From: an uncultured Desulfotignum sp.
GTDB taxonomy: Bacteria; Desulfobacterota; Desulfobacteria; Desulfobacterales; Desulfobacteraceae
Assembly (NCBI GenBank): GCA_937951975.1
Contig: CALGAJ010000028.1
Span: 1-8,727, forward strand
DNA: 8,727 nt
Reading direction: 5' to 3'
The translations under genes were made by a program, and so were the position numbers. This document shows positions 1 to 6,894 of this stretch, one piece after another. The notes under the pieces are model-generated. The model was given only the letters and a program-made list of their open reading frames with translations, was not told the origin of the DNA and did no database searches. Each line of letters starts with the position of its first letter. Position 1 is the stretch's first letter.

Positions 1-172
1 TTTCTGTTTGATTTTATTGTGTTTTTTGTCGAATCCAGTATATATCAGACAGTTGGGCTCTTCAAGTTTTTTTGATATTAATTCAAATAGTTATGTCCAT
101 TTTAATGTTGTCCAACTGAATCCCGAAAGTTGAGGACTAACCTGACCTGAACAAAACCTGACTTCACAGTGG
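1..172. other. AT-rich intergenic spacer downstream of serB
   Basis: No coding sequence is visible here, and the base composition is clearly richer in A and T than in the adjoining genes. I see no strong hairpin followed by a T-run on the minus strand, so the serB transcript has no obvious intrinsic terminator here. The spacer contains the putative outward promoter at 37-65. It also has a short direct repeat AACCTGAC at 139-146 and 155-162, which I do not consider meaningful. Confidence 0.6.
37..65 (-). promoter_or_regulatory. Putative sigma70-type promoter reading out of the window
   Basis: On the minus strand a TTGAAG box (60-65) is followed after exactly 17 bp by TATACT (37-42). These match the -35 and -10 consensus at 4/6 and 5/6 positions. 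The promoter would drive a minus-strand gene starting left of position 1. It lies in the AT-rich 172-bp spacer after serB, the largest gap in the window. This is a pattern match only, and AT-rich DNA yields such matches by chance. Confidence 0.4.
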
Positions 173-1408
173 TCAGACCGCCGTGCCGGAATTGGACTCC
201 CGGATCTCCCGTTCATGGATCCCCATCAGATACAACAACCCGTCCAGACCGGTGGTGGAAATGGCGCTGGCCGCTTTTTTGCGCACCACGGGCTTGGCAT
301 TGAATGCCACGCCTAATCCGGCGATGGAGATCATGGGCAGGTCATTGGCCCCGTCTCCTACCGCAATGGTCTGCTCAATGGACAGATTTTCTTTTTGGGC
401 GAGTTCTTTCAGAAGCAGTGCTTTTTTCTCGCCATCCACGATCTCGCCTCTGATCCGTCCGGTCACCACCTTGTTTTCCATATCCAGTTCATTGGCATAC
501 ACATAATCAAATCCCAGTGTTTCCTTGAGGTATTCCCCCACAAAGGTGAACCCTCCGGACAGAATGCCCAGTTTATAGCCCAACCGCTTGAGCGTGGCCG
601 TGACCAGCTGGGCCCCTTCGGTCAAAGGCAGGGTTTGAAGAATCCGGTCCAGGTCCGACTGGGTCAATCCTTTGAGCAATGCCACCCGCTGACGGAAACT
701 TTCCTTGAAATCCATTTCCCCCTGCATGGCGGCCCGGGTGATCTGTTCCACCTGGGGACCGGCCCCTGCCATTTTTGCCAGTTCCACGATCACTTCGGAC
801 TGGATCAGGGTGGAATCCATGTCAAACACCACCAGTTTGCGGTTTTTCTGGTAGATATTGTCCGCATGAAAGGAAATGTCCACACCGGTTTCCCTGGATA
901 TTTCCATGAACCTCCCCCGCATGGCGCCGATCTGTTTCGGGGTTCCGGACACGGAAAACTGAATACTGGCCCGGGGTCGGGACTGGGGATGCTGAAGCGA
1001 AATCCGCCCGGTCAACCGGGTGATAAAATCAATATTCAGGTCCTGGTCGGCGCAGACCGATGACACGGCCGCAATCTGCCGGGCACTGATGGCCGGGCCT
1101 AAAATGGTGATGATGCGCCGTTCCTTGCCCTGGGCATGGACCCAGTGTTCATACCTTTCCAGATCCACAGGTTTGATATCCACGTTTAAACCCGATTTAT
1201 ACCCTTCAAACAGCATGTCTTTGAAGATAGCGGAAAAATCTTTCCTGCAGGGAATGGCCGCCAGAATTCCCAGGGAAAGATACTCATGGATGACCGACTG
1301 ACCGATATCCAGAATCCGGACATCATACCGGGCCAGAATCCCGGTAAAGCAGGCCGTCAACCCGGGCCGGTCCTGGCCGGTGATGTTGATCAGTACGATA
1401 TCGTCCAT
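173..1408 (-). CDS. serB: Phosphoserine phosphatase SerB with two N-terminal ACT domains
   Basis: This 411-residue cytosolic enzyme should hydrolyse L-3-phosphoserine to serine, the last step of the phosphorylated serine pathway. Residues about 1-85 and 97-180 look like two ACT domains; the first begins with the typical ITGQDRPGLT stretch. The HAD phosphatase domain starts near 190. Its motif I is DMDST at 196-200, with D196 the expected nucleophile and D198 the acid/base. Motif II is SGG at 284-286, the conserved lysine is K328 or K329, and motif III is GDGAND at 351-356. The length matches ACT-containing SerB proteins such as mycobacterial SerB2 and exceeds enzymes without ACT domains. Tandem ACT domains suggest allosteric control by an amino acid, probably serine (inference). 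The start is supported by AGGA nine bases upstream of ATG. It is the last gene of the packed cluster, 14 bp after the nucleotidyltransferase gene. Confidence 0.95.
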   Translation of the reverse strand: MDDIVLINITGQDRPGLTACFTGILARYDVRILDIGQSVIHEYLSLGILAAIPCRKDFSAIFKDMLFEGYKSGLNVDIKPVDLERYEHWVHAQGKERRIITILGPAISARQIAAVSSVCADQDLNIDFITRLTGRISLQHPQSRPRASIQFSVSGTPKQIGAMRGRFMEISRETGVDISFHADNIYQKNRKLVVFDMDSTLIQSEVIVELAKMAGAGPQVEQITRAAMQGEMDFKESFRQRVALLKGLTQSDLDRILQTLPLTEGAQLVTATLKRLGYKLGILSGGFTFVGEYLKETLGFDYVYANELDMENKVVTGRIRGEIVDGEKKALLLKELAQKENLSIEQTIAVGDGANDLPMISIAGLGVAFNAKPVVRKKAASAISTTGLDGLLYLMGIHEREIRESNSGTAV

Positions 1409-1422
1409 AATACACTGTCCTT

Positions 1423-2724
1423 TCAGTCCATGTCGTGCAGCATCGCAAGCAGGTGTTCCCGGGTATTGAGATCCGGATCCTCCAGCACTTTTTCAAACAT
1501 CCGGTGTTTGATGCGGCCCACTGCCGGCCCGGGCGGTATTTTTTTTACCTGCATGATGTCCTGCCCGGAAATCTGTAGATCATCAGGCTGAAAAGCGGTC
1601 TGCCGGGCCATTTCCTTCCGCACCTTTTCCACCCGGAGCCGGATATCCGCCAGGGTATAGGGGGATTTGGCCAGATTGCTTTTTTTATCGGCAATGCGCA
1701 TCCGCATGAAATCCTGAAAACTGATCCGGTTCTGAACCAGCATGGCCAGAAGGCGCCGGACCGATTTGGGGCGGGTTTTTTCCGCCAGAGGCCGCATATG
1801 GCATCGATACAACGCCAGGATATAGTCTTTTTCCTGCACGGAGAACCGCAGCCGGTCCAGATCGGTGATCAATGCATCCATGCGGGTCTCATGGCCGTGA
1901 AATGTGATCCGCCCGTCTTTAATCCCCTGGGCATCTGCTTTGCCCACATCATGCAGATATCCGGCCAGTCTCAGCAAAGGCTGCCGGGCCGGCAACGCGT
2001 CCCCCACCATCATACCGTGTTCAAAAACGGTTTCCCCGTGAAACGGACCGCCATCCAGCGCGTAGCACCGGTCCAGGCTGGGCAGGATCCCGGCCAGCAG
2101 GCCGGTGTCATGCAGACAGTGAAAAAAATCAGACGGTGCAGGCAGGGCCATGGCTTTGAGCAGCTCATTGCGTATCCTCTCCCCCGGGATATCAGGGGTC
2201 AGTGAACCGGCATGGTCATGGATCGCCTTGTGAGCGGGATCCGACAGTCTTGCAGACAACAAGACCGAAAACCGGCATCCCCGGATCATGCGCACCGGGT
2301 CTTCCAGGATCCGGGCGGTGGGATCTCCTGTGAATCGGATGATTCGGTTCTCCAGGTCCGACCGGCCGTTGAACGGATCCAGAAACCGGTTCTCCAGGGG
2401 ATCATATGCCATGGCATTGATGGTGAAATCCCGCATGGCCAGATCATCCTCCGGAAACTGATCTGACCGGCCCCGGGAGGGTGCCACCTCGATGCCGTTG
2501 ACCAGACATACGGGAAAGGTGTTTCCGGCAACTCGGACCTGGTGATCGGCAAACAGGTCCGTGAGGGTATCGATGGACGCATTGGCGGAAATATCCACAT
2601 CCTCGGGCTGCCGGCCCAGGCACATGTCACGCACGGCCCCGCCCGCTACAAATGCGGCAATGCCGTTTTCCCGCAGCCGATGCAGCAGCTGCAGGGCCGG
2701 TTCGGGGATCAGGGATATCATCAT
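1423..2724 (-). CDS. cca: CCA-adding / poly(A) polymerase family nucleotidyltransferase with HD domain
   Basis: This is a class II nucleotidyltransferase of about 433 residues that most likely adds or repairs the tRNA 3' CCA end. Numbering from the ATG at 2724, the nucleotide-binding GGAVRD motif is at 28-33 and the metal-binding DVD at 42-44. RDFTINA at 98-104 is the family motif usually written RRFTIN. The neck segment with LEDPVRMIRG is at about 140-149, and ERIRNEL (182-188) follows. An HD metal site (HD at 258-259) and a GHE at 277-279 indicate an HD phosphohydrolase-like domain as in E. coli Cca. The C-terminal LEDP-containing segment is typical of the family. The start is uncertain: the ATG at 2724 overlaps the ubiX stop as ATGA, but an in-frame GTG at 2733 and a second ATG at 2721 are also possible. 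CC-adding, A-adding or poly(A) polymerase roles cannot be excluded by eye. Confidence 0.92.
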   Translation of the reverse strand: MMISLIPEPALQLLHRLRENGIAAFVAGGAVRDMCLGRQPEDVDISANASIDTLTDLFADHQVRVAGNTFPVCLVNGIEVAPSRGRSDQFPEDDLAMRDFTINAMAYDPLENRFLDPFNGRSDLENRIIRFTGDPTARILEDPVRMIRGCRFSVLLSARLSDPAHKAIHDHAGSLTPDIPGERIRNELLKAMALPAPSDFFHCLHDTGLLAGILPSLDRCYALDGGPFHGETVFEHGMMVGDALPARQPLLRLAGYLHDVGKADAQGIKDGRITFHGHETRMDALITDLDRLRFSVQEKDYILALYRCHMRPLAEKTRPKSVRRLLAMLVQNRISFQDFMRMRIADKKSNLAKSPYTLADIRLRVEKVRKEMARQTAFQPDDLQISGQDIMQVKKIPPGPAVGRIKHRMFEKVLEDPDLNTREHLLAMLHDMD

Positions 2725-3326
2725 TCCCCCCACCGGGGCATCAGGGTCTGATCAATGCCCAGATGATCCATGATCCGTGCCACCACCGTATCCACCAGCG
2801 CTTCCATGGTATCGGGAAAGCTGTAAAAAGACGGACTGGCCGGCAGGATCACAGCCCCGGCCCGGGTCAGGCGGACCATGTTTTCCAGATGGATCAGGTT
2901 CATGGGAGTTTCCCGGGGCACTATAATCAGGGGGCGGCGTTCCTTGAGCGTGACGTCACAGGCCCGGGAAATCAGGTTGTCGGCATAACCGGCAGCCGCA
3001 CCTGCCAGGGTTTTCATGGAACAGGGCACCACCACCATGCCGTCATGGCGAAACGATCCTGACGCCGGGGGTGCGGCAATGTCCTCCTGGGAAAACACGG
3101 ACAGGTTTTCAAGAAACGCGGGGTTGATTCCGTAATTTTTCAGAAAGGTGTGAAACTGTATTTTGGGGTCATATCCCATTTCATGGGTCAGCACTTTGAT
3201 CCCGGCATGGGACAGCACCGTTGTCACCGCATTTTGGTGTCCCAGCAGTGCCGCGATCAAGCGTACCCCGTAGACCACACCGGAAGCACCGCTGATGGCC
3301 ACAACAATGGTTTTAGAACGGGTCAT
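2721..3326 (-). CDS. ubiX: Flavin prenyltransferase UbiX (UbiX/Pad1 family)
   Basis: The 201-residue protein should join a dimethylallyl group to FMN, making prenylated FMN, the cofactor of UbiD-type decarboxylases. The flavoprotein fold starts with ISGASG at 11-16, the phosphate/FMN-binding loop. It continues with SGSFRHDGMVVVPCS at 89-103 and the family's AGYADNLISRA at 112-122. The RRPLIIVPRETP segment is at 130-141, and ILPASPSFYSFP at 160-171 completes the conserved core. The length is normal for UbiX. I chose the ATG at 3326, preceded by an AAAGGGGGG ribosome binding site. An upstream in-frame ATG at 3431 would add 35 residues with no family resemblance and run into the end of ubiA. The gene lies 10 bp after the ubiA-type gene, so the pair probably serves quinone synthesis. 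The UbiD partner is not in the window, so use by another UbiD-family decarboxylase is possible. Confidence 0.95.
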   Translation of the reverse strand: MTRSKTIVVAISGASGVVYGVRLIAALLGHQNAVTTVLSHAGIKVLTHEMGYDPKIQFHTFLKNYGINPAFLENLSVFSQEDIAAPPASGSFRHDGMVVVPCSMKTLAGAAAGYADNLISRACDVTLKERRPLIIVPRETPMNLIHLENMVRLTRAGAVILPASPSFYSFPDTMEALVDTVVARIMDHLGIDQTLMPRWGE

Positions 3327-3336
3327 ACCCCCCCCT

Positions 3337-4194
3337 TTAAAAAAATGCTTCAATGAAAATCCCGGCAAATAAAATAACGGATACCGCAGAATTGACGTGA
3401 AAAAAAGCCACATCGATGCGGGACAGATCATTTGGTTTGACCAGGCGGTGCTCCAGCACGATCAAGACAGCGATCATTGCCCAGAAGACCAGGAACACCG
3501 CGTGCATGTCAAATGCCAGAAACAGGCCCAGCAAAAATACCAGAAACAGGACATGGAACAGGGTGGAAATCTGCATGGCCCGAACCGGTCCCACCCGGAC
3601 CGGCAGGGAAAATAACCCGTTTTCTCGATCAAAGTCCGTGTCCTGGCAGGCATACAGAATATCGAATCCGGCAATATAAAACCAGAGGGCTGCCGCCAGC
3701 ATGACAATGCCCCAGTTGAGCGTTCCGGTGAGCGCCACCCAGGCCCCCACCGGCGCCAGAGAGATGACAAATCCCAGCACCAGATGACACAATGCAGTGA
3801 ACCGCTTGGTAAATGAATAGAAAAACAGCAGTCCCAGCAAGGGAAACGACAGCGCAAAACACAAGGGCGACAACAGGGCCGCCGCCCCCACAAACAGCAT
3901 CGATGACACCCCCACAAAGATCAGGGCCTGGGACCGGGTCAATACCCCGCTGGGAATTTCTCTGACAGCCGTCCGGGGATTTTTTTTGTCAATATCCGCA
4001 TCCACAATCCGGTTGAATCCCATGGCCGCGGAACGGGCTCCCACCATGGCCGCCAGAATCAGAAACAGTTCCCATAAGGAAGGCACATGGGTCTGCCAGG
4101 CCAGTACCACCGCAGACAACGCGAACGGCAGGGCAAACACGGTATGGGAAAATTTGATCATTTTCCCGTAATTCAGAATTTTTTGTTTCAACAT
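3337..4194 (-). CDS. UbiA-family polyprenyltransferase, probably MqnP-like (menaquinone)
   Basis: This 285-residue integral membrane protein has roughly eight or nine hydrophobic segments. It shows both Asp-rich motifs of UbiA prenyltransferases. The first is NRIVDADID at 61-69 (N61, D65, D69), and the second is D178-x2-Y-x3-D185-x3-D189. These bind the Mg-polyprenyl diphosphate, and the enzyme attaches the isoprenoid tail to an aromatic quinone precursor. Next to ubiX and in an anaerobe, the most economical reading is the futalosine-pathway enzyme MqnP (often annotated as 4-hydroxybenzoate polyprenyltransferase), acting on 1,4-dihydroxy-6-naphthoate or its 2-carboxylate form. That assignment is inference from context, since UbiA-family substrates are hard to tell apart by eye. 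The start ATG lies 13 bp after the amrS stop with only a weak ribosome binding site (AAGAG/AGAG), suggesting translational coupling. Confidence 0.92.
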   Translation of the reverse strand: MLKQKILNYGKMIKFSHTVFALPFALSAVVLAWQTHVPSLWELFLILAAMVGARSAAMGFNRIVDADIDKKNPRTAVREIPSGVLTRSQALIFVGVSSMLFVGAAALLSPLCFALSFPLLGLLFFYSFTKRFTALCHLVLGFVISLAPVGAWVALTGTLNWGIVMLAAALWFYIAGFDILYACQDTDFDRENGLFSLPVRVGPVRAMQISTLFHVLFLVFLLGLFLAFDMHAVFLVFWAMIAVLIVLEHRLVKPNDLSRIDVAFFHVNSAVSVILFAGIFIEAFF

Positions 4195-4207
4195 GCTCTG
4201 GGCTCTT

Positions 4208-5218
4208 TCAATAAATACCTGATATCACCGCACCGCAACCGGGACAGAGACCGTTTTCTTTCATATGATTTCGGATGTCATACCCCCGTCGTTCCACCAC
4301 GGCTGCATCGCATTGAGGACACCGGGTATGCTGATGGGATGAGCCGGGCAGATTGCCCACATACACATAGTGAAGACCGGCTTTTCTGCCGATATTCCAG
4401 GCAGCCTCCACCGTGTCCGCCGGGGTGGGACCCCGGTCCGTCATCCGGTGGGTGGGATGGAACCGGGACACATGCCAGGGGGTGTCCGGCCCCAGATCAT
4501 CCGCAATGAACCCGGCCAAAGCAGTCAGTTCCTCCGGATCGTCATTGAGCCCCGGAATCACCAGTGTGGTAACCTCCACCCACACCCCGGCCCGCTTCAG
4601 GCGCTTCAGATTTTCCTTCACCGGTGTCAGCCGGGCATTGCAGTATGTCCGGTAAAAGTCATCGTTAAACGCCTTGAGATCCACATTGGCGGCATCCAGA
4701 TACGGCGCCGCCTGATGGATCAGATCCGGGCTCATGTAGCCGTTGGTGACAAACACATTGAACAGACCGCTGTCTTTGGCCAGACGGGCCGTATCAAATG
4801 CCAGTTCAAAAAAAACCGATGGCTCGGTATATGTGTAGGCAATGCTCTGACACCCGGCCGCCAGGGCGTTGTCCACGATCTGCTCCGGCGTCATGGGCGG
4901 GCCCATGATCAGGGTTCCCGGTTCACGGGATATCTGGGCGATATCGGCATTCTGGCAGAACCGGCATGCAAAATTGCATCCCATGGTGGCAATGGAATAG
5001 GACAGGGACCCGGGCTTGAGGTGATAAATAGGTTTTTTTTCAATGGGATCCACGCTGTGGGCGATGATTTTGTCATAATTCAAAACCATGAGCCGGCCGT
5101 CTTGATTTTCTCTGACGCCGCAAAGCCCGCGATGCCCCGGTTCCAGCACACAGAACTGACAACATGTCCGGCACCGGACCCGGCTGTTCTTCAATTTATC
5201 GTACAGATACGCTTCCAT
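4208..5218 (-). CDS. amrS: AmmeMemoRadiSam system radical SAM enzyme (AmrS-like, PflA-related)
   Basis: This 336-residue radical SAM protein carries the cluster motif C81-x3-C85-x2-C88 in GCNFACRFCQN. The N-terminal region has extra cysteines in the pattern C16-x2-C19-x3-C23-x9-C33, ending in the GLCGVREN stretch typical of AmrS. DPIEKKPIYH at 57-66 is another family hallmark. The C-terminus has two CxxC pairs (C300/C303 and C325/C328) around ERRGYDI, likely a zinc ribbon or a second metal site. The full-length domain order matches AmrS rather than a short pyruvate formate-lyase activase. AmrS is named for co-occurrence with AMMECR1-like and Memo-like proteins. Neither is in this window, and its substrate is, as far as I know, not established. 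The start overlaps the end of the methyltransferase gene by 23 bp, and the ribosome binding site is weak (AGAG), pointing to coupled translation. Confidence 0.92.
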   Translation of the reverse strand: MEAYLYDKLKNSRVRCRTCCQFCVLEPGHRGLCGVRENQDGRLMVLNYDKIIAHSVDPIEKKPIYHLKPGSLSYSIATMGCNFACRFCQNADIAQISREPGTLIMGPPMTPEQIVDNALAAGCQSIAYTYTEPSVFFELAFDTARLAKDSGLFNVFVTNGYMSPDLIHQAAPYLDAANVDLKAFNDDFYRTYCNARLTPVKENLKRLKRAGVWVEVTTLVIPGLNDDPEELTALAGFIADDLGPDTPWHVSRFHPTHRMTDRGPTPADTVEAAWNIGRKAGLHYVYVGNLPGSSHQHTRCPQCDAAVVERRGYDIRNHMKENGLCPGCGAVISGIY

Positions 5219-5999
5219 CTTGATCTCTGGCCCGGGCCCGGGAGGAGGTGGCCAGCCCGGTGGCCCGGTTCTGTATTTTATGTTTCTTGATTTTCAACGG
5301 CAACGGCCGGATCCTGAACTTGGGCACCGGTTTGATGCGCATACCGATGAATGTACCGAAAATGGATCTCTGGACCCATGAATTATTTTCAACCGCCGAC
5401 ACGATACGCCCCCGGATAAATGGAAACTGACCCGTGGTCCGCCAGTAAACCGGCACATCCCCCAGAATACTGAACAGCATCCGTTTGAGTTCCCAGATAC
5501 TGAAAAACCGGGTATGGGAATAGATACTGGGAAAAACAAATCCCTTGCACCGGCGGCAGAAATTCACGGGTGCATGCCGGTTCAAGACGCCGATCACCAC
5601 CCGCTCCCGGGCCACCCGGCACGCTTCTTCAACCGCCTTGGCCGGGCGGTCCGTAAATTCCAGGCTGGTGAAAAACAACGCCGTATCAAAGGCATTGTCT
5701 TCAAAAGGCAGGTCCTCGGCCGGACACCGGTGCAGGTCCACGCTGCTTCCCAGCCGTTCCCGGGCCACATCCAGCATGTATGTGGACGGGTCCACACCGG
5801 TCAGGCTCAATCCCCGGTTCAGCAGCGGCACAAGACTCATGCCTGTGCCGCACCCGATATCCAGAATCCGCTGACCGGATCTCAGATCCATGAGATCCTG
5901 AATCAGTTTGATTTCAAGGTCAAAGCAATGCCGGTTGCCCGGTTGAGAAAACCAGGCATCATAATGGGTTGCCTCTTTGAAATCAAACACATATCCCAT
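5196..5999 (-). CDS. Class I SAM-dependent methyltransferase (Methyltransf_11 type), substrate unknown
   Basis: The 267-residue protein has a Rossmann-type SAM-binding core. Motif I is ILDIGCGTGMS at 45-55, the acidic residue after strand 2 is D70 in LTGVDPS, and the AEDLPFEDNAFDTALF segment is at 94-109. The start includes the HYDAWF signature (12-17) seen in small-molecule methylases. The C-terminal half contains CRRC at 148-151 and ends in a strongly basic tail from about residue 220, whose last seven codons overlap the next gene. I chose the ATG at 5999, with AAGG nine bases upstream and a 4-bp gap after the cooC stop. A longer frame reaches an ATG at 6170, but its first 57 residues only mirror the cooC sequence in another frame. 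It is not obviously UbiE/MenG, although ubiA and ubiX lie downstream. The substrate cannot be read from the sequence. Confidence 0.9.
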   Translation of the reverse strand: MGYVFDFKEATHYDAWFSQPGNRHCFDLEIKLIQDLMDLRSGQRILDIGCGTGMSLVPLLNRGLSLTGVDPSTYMLDVARERLGSSVDLHRCPAEDLPFEDNAFDTALFFTSLEFTDRPAKAVEEACRVARERVVIGVLNRHAPVNFCRRCKGFVFPSIYSHTRFFSIWELKRMLFSILGDVPVYWRTTGQFPFIRGRIVSAVENNSWVQRSIFGTFIGMRIKPVPKFRIRPLPLKIKKHKIQNRATGLATSSRARARDQDGSVSVR

Positions 6000-6003
6000 A
6001 GAA

Positions 6004-6768
6004 TCATACCTTGACTTTGATAATCTTTTCCATGAGACCGTCAACCGCCAGCACCGCCGGAGAATCATCCGGCAGCTCCAGCATGGAGCGTCTTTCCATA
6101 TCAAATTCCAGCAGGTTGTCATCCTGGGGAATGGTACACAACAAAGGCACGCCGATCTGTTCCACTTCATCCAGAAACGCCTGACTCAGTTCACCCGGTG
6201 CCCGATTGACGATCAACCCTTTCCGGCGCACATCCAGTTTCAAGTCATCCAGCAGGCCGTTGATCCGGCCCACGGCCCGCAGGCCGCGCAATGCATAATC
6301 CGTGACCATCAACAGCATGTCCACCTTTCCGGAAGTCCGCCGGCTCAGATGTTCCATCCCGGCTTCGTTGTCCACCAGCATGTACTTGTAATTGTTTTCC
6401 AGCTCATCCGCGAACCGGTTCAAAATATTGTTGACCATGCAGTAACACCCCTGGCCTTCCTGACGGCCCATCACCAGAAGATCAAAATTTTTATTTTCGA
6501 TCAGCACCTGGTTCATGAGCATTTCCAGGTACAAAATCTTGTCCATTCCGGACGGAACCGCCTGGGGGTCTCTCATGAAATCTTCCCGGATATCACCCAC
6601 GGTTTTTTCAATGGCCATGCCCAAAGTTTCCCCCAGGTTGCTGTTGGGATCGGCATCGATGGCCAGGACCGGGGATTTGACGTGCCGGGTGAAATATCTT
6701 AAAATCAGTGCGGAAACCGTGGTTTTTCCAACGCCTCCCTTACCGGCCATGGCGATTACAGTACTCAT
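6004..6768 (-). CDS. cooC: CooC/AcsF-family nickel-insertion ATPase (CODH maturation type)
   Basis: This is a 254-residue cytosolic MinD/ParA-superfamily ATPase. It has the deviant Walker A motif GKGGVGKTT at 9-17, with signature lysine K10, and a switch I segment DADPNSNLG at 38-46 containing D40. LVDNEAGMEHLSRRT at 131-145 is the switch II region. The diagnostic feature is GRQEGQGCYC at 101-110: the CxC pair C108/C110 corresponds to the metal-binding CxC of characterised CooC1, where ATP and metal binding drive dimerisation and nickel delivery to carbon monoxide dehydrogenase. An acetyl-CoA synthase/CODH or another metalloenzyme could be the client. No CODH gene is in the window, so the client is inferred. 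The start has a strong AGGAGA ribosome binding site and an extended -10 promoter upstream, making this the probable first gene of a seven-gene operon. Confidence 0.92.
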   Translation of the reverse strand: MSTVIAMAGKGGVGKTTVSALILRYFTRHVKSPVLAIDADPNSNLGETLGMAIEKTVGDIREDFMRDPQAVPSGMDKILYLEMLMNQVLIENKNFDLLVMGRQEGQGCYCMVNNILNRFADELENNYKYMLVDNEAGMEHLSRRTSGKVDMLLMVTDYALRGLRAVGRINGLLDDLKLDVRRKGLIVNRAPGELSQAFLDEVEQIGVPLLCTIPQDDNLLEFDMERRSMLELPDDSPAVLAVDGLMEKIIKVKV

Positions 6769-6771
6769 AAA

Positions 6772-6778
6772 CTCTCCT
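6772..6778 (-). promoter_or_regulatory. Strong ribosome binding site of the cooC-like gene
   Basis: The minus-strand sequence AGGAGAG, four to five bases before the ATG at 6768, is a near-consensus Shine-Dalgarno. It is the strongest one in the window and contrasts with the weak sites of the downstream cluster genes. This supports the chosen start and the idea that cooC leads the operon. Confidence 0.7.
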
Positions 6779-6810
6779 GTATTTCAAAAGGTTGTTTCAT
6801 AAAAATTAGG

Positions 6811-6825
6811 ATTATAACATGTCAA
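6811..6825 (-). promoter_or_regulatory. Extended -10 promoter for the cooC-to-serB gene cluster
   Basis: On the minus strand TGTTATAAT (6811-6819) is a perfect extended -10 element, which would place the transcript start near 6804 and give a leader of about 36 nt before the cooC ATG. A consensus TTGACA (6820-6825) sits immediately upstream, too close to be its -35. It could instead pair with TATGAA (6796-6801) at 18-bp spacing, so two overlapping promoters are possible. There is no transcript evidence. Confidence 0.55.
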
Positions 6826-6894
6826 CGGAAATAAGATAACGCAATCCGGGGAAAAAGCAATAAAAGGCAGGAGAATCAAGGCGGGAATCGATTA

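Larger units (their letters stand above)
173..6768 (-). other. Probable seven-gene operon (cooC, methyltransferase, amrS, ubiA, ubiX, cca, serB)
   Basis: Seven same-strand genes follow each other with a 4-bp gap, a 23-bp overlap, gaps of 13 and 10 bp, a short overlap (4 bp from the chosen cca start) and a 14-bp gap. No spacer between them could hold a conventional promoter plus terminator, and several internal ribosome binding sites are weak, which favours coupled translation. A promoter-like element precedes the first gene. Internal promoters inside coding sequence cannot be excluded. Confidence 0.7.

Noticed and set aside
50..118. CAGTTGG (50-56) and CCAACTG (112-118) as a terminator stem after serB
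   Set aside because: Seven base pairs with a loop of about 55 bases and no T-run is within chance for AT-rich DNA.
395..1063. Plus-strand open frame (222 codons) opposite serB
   Set aside because: It is antisense to the conserved HAD and ACT regions, lacks a convincing ribosome binding site and resembles no family I know.
3327..3431. Upstream extension of ubiX to the ATG at 3431
   Set aside because: The 35 extra residues have no UbiX similarity and overlap ubiA. The ATG at 3326 has a good ribosome binding site and begins the known family N-terminus.
4370..5290. Long plus-strand open frame (306 codons) opposite amrS
   Set aside because: It lies antisense to a gene with clear radical SAM motifs, shows no recognisable domain and has the composition expected of a shadow frame.
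5196..5999. Methyltransferase as UbiE/MenG of menaquinone synthesis
   Set aside because: Despite ubiA and ubiX downstream, it has a generic methylase N-terminus (HYDAWF) and a basic tail rather than the UbiE signature regions.
6000..6170. Upstream extension of the methyltransferase to the ATG at 6170
   Set aside because: The extra 57 residues are Cys/Trp/Arg-rich out-of-frame readings of cooC. The ATG at 5999 has AAGG at proper spacing.
5977..6702. Plus-strand open frame (241 codons) opposite the cooC-like gene
   Set aside because: It is rich in His and Gln, typical of the complement of coding DNA. The minus-strand gene has Walker and CxC motifs.
6826..6894. Terminator after the response regulator gene
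   Set aside because: I found no convincing hairpin plus T-run here. Read-through into the cooC cluster is possible.
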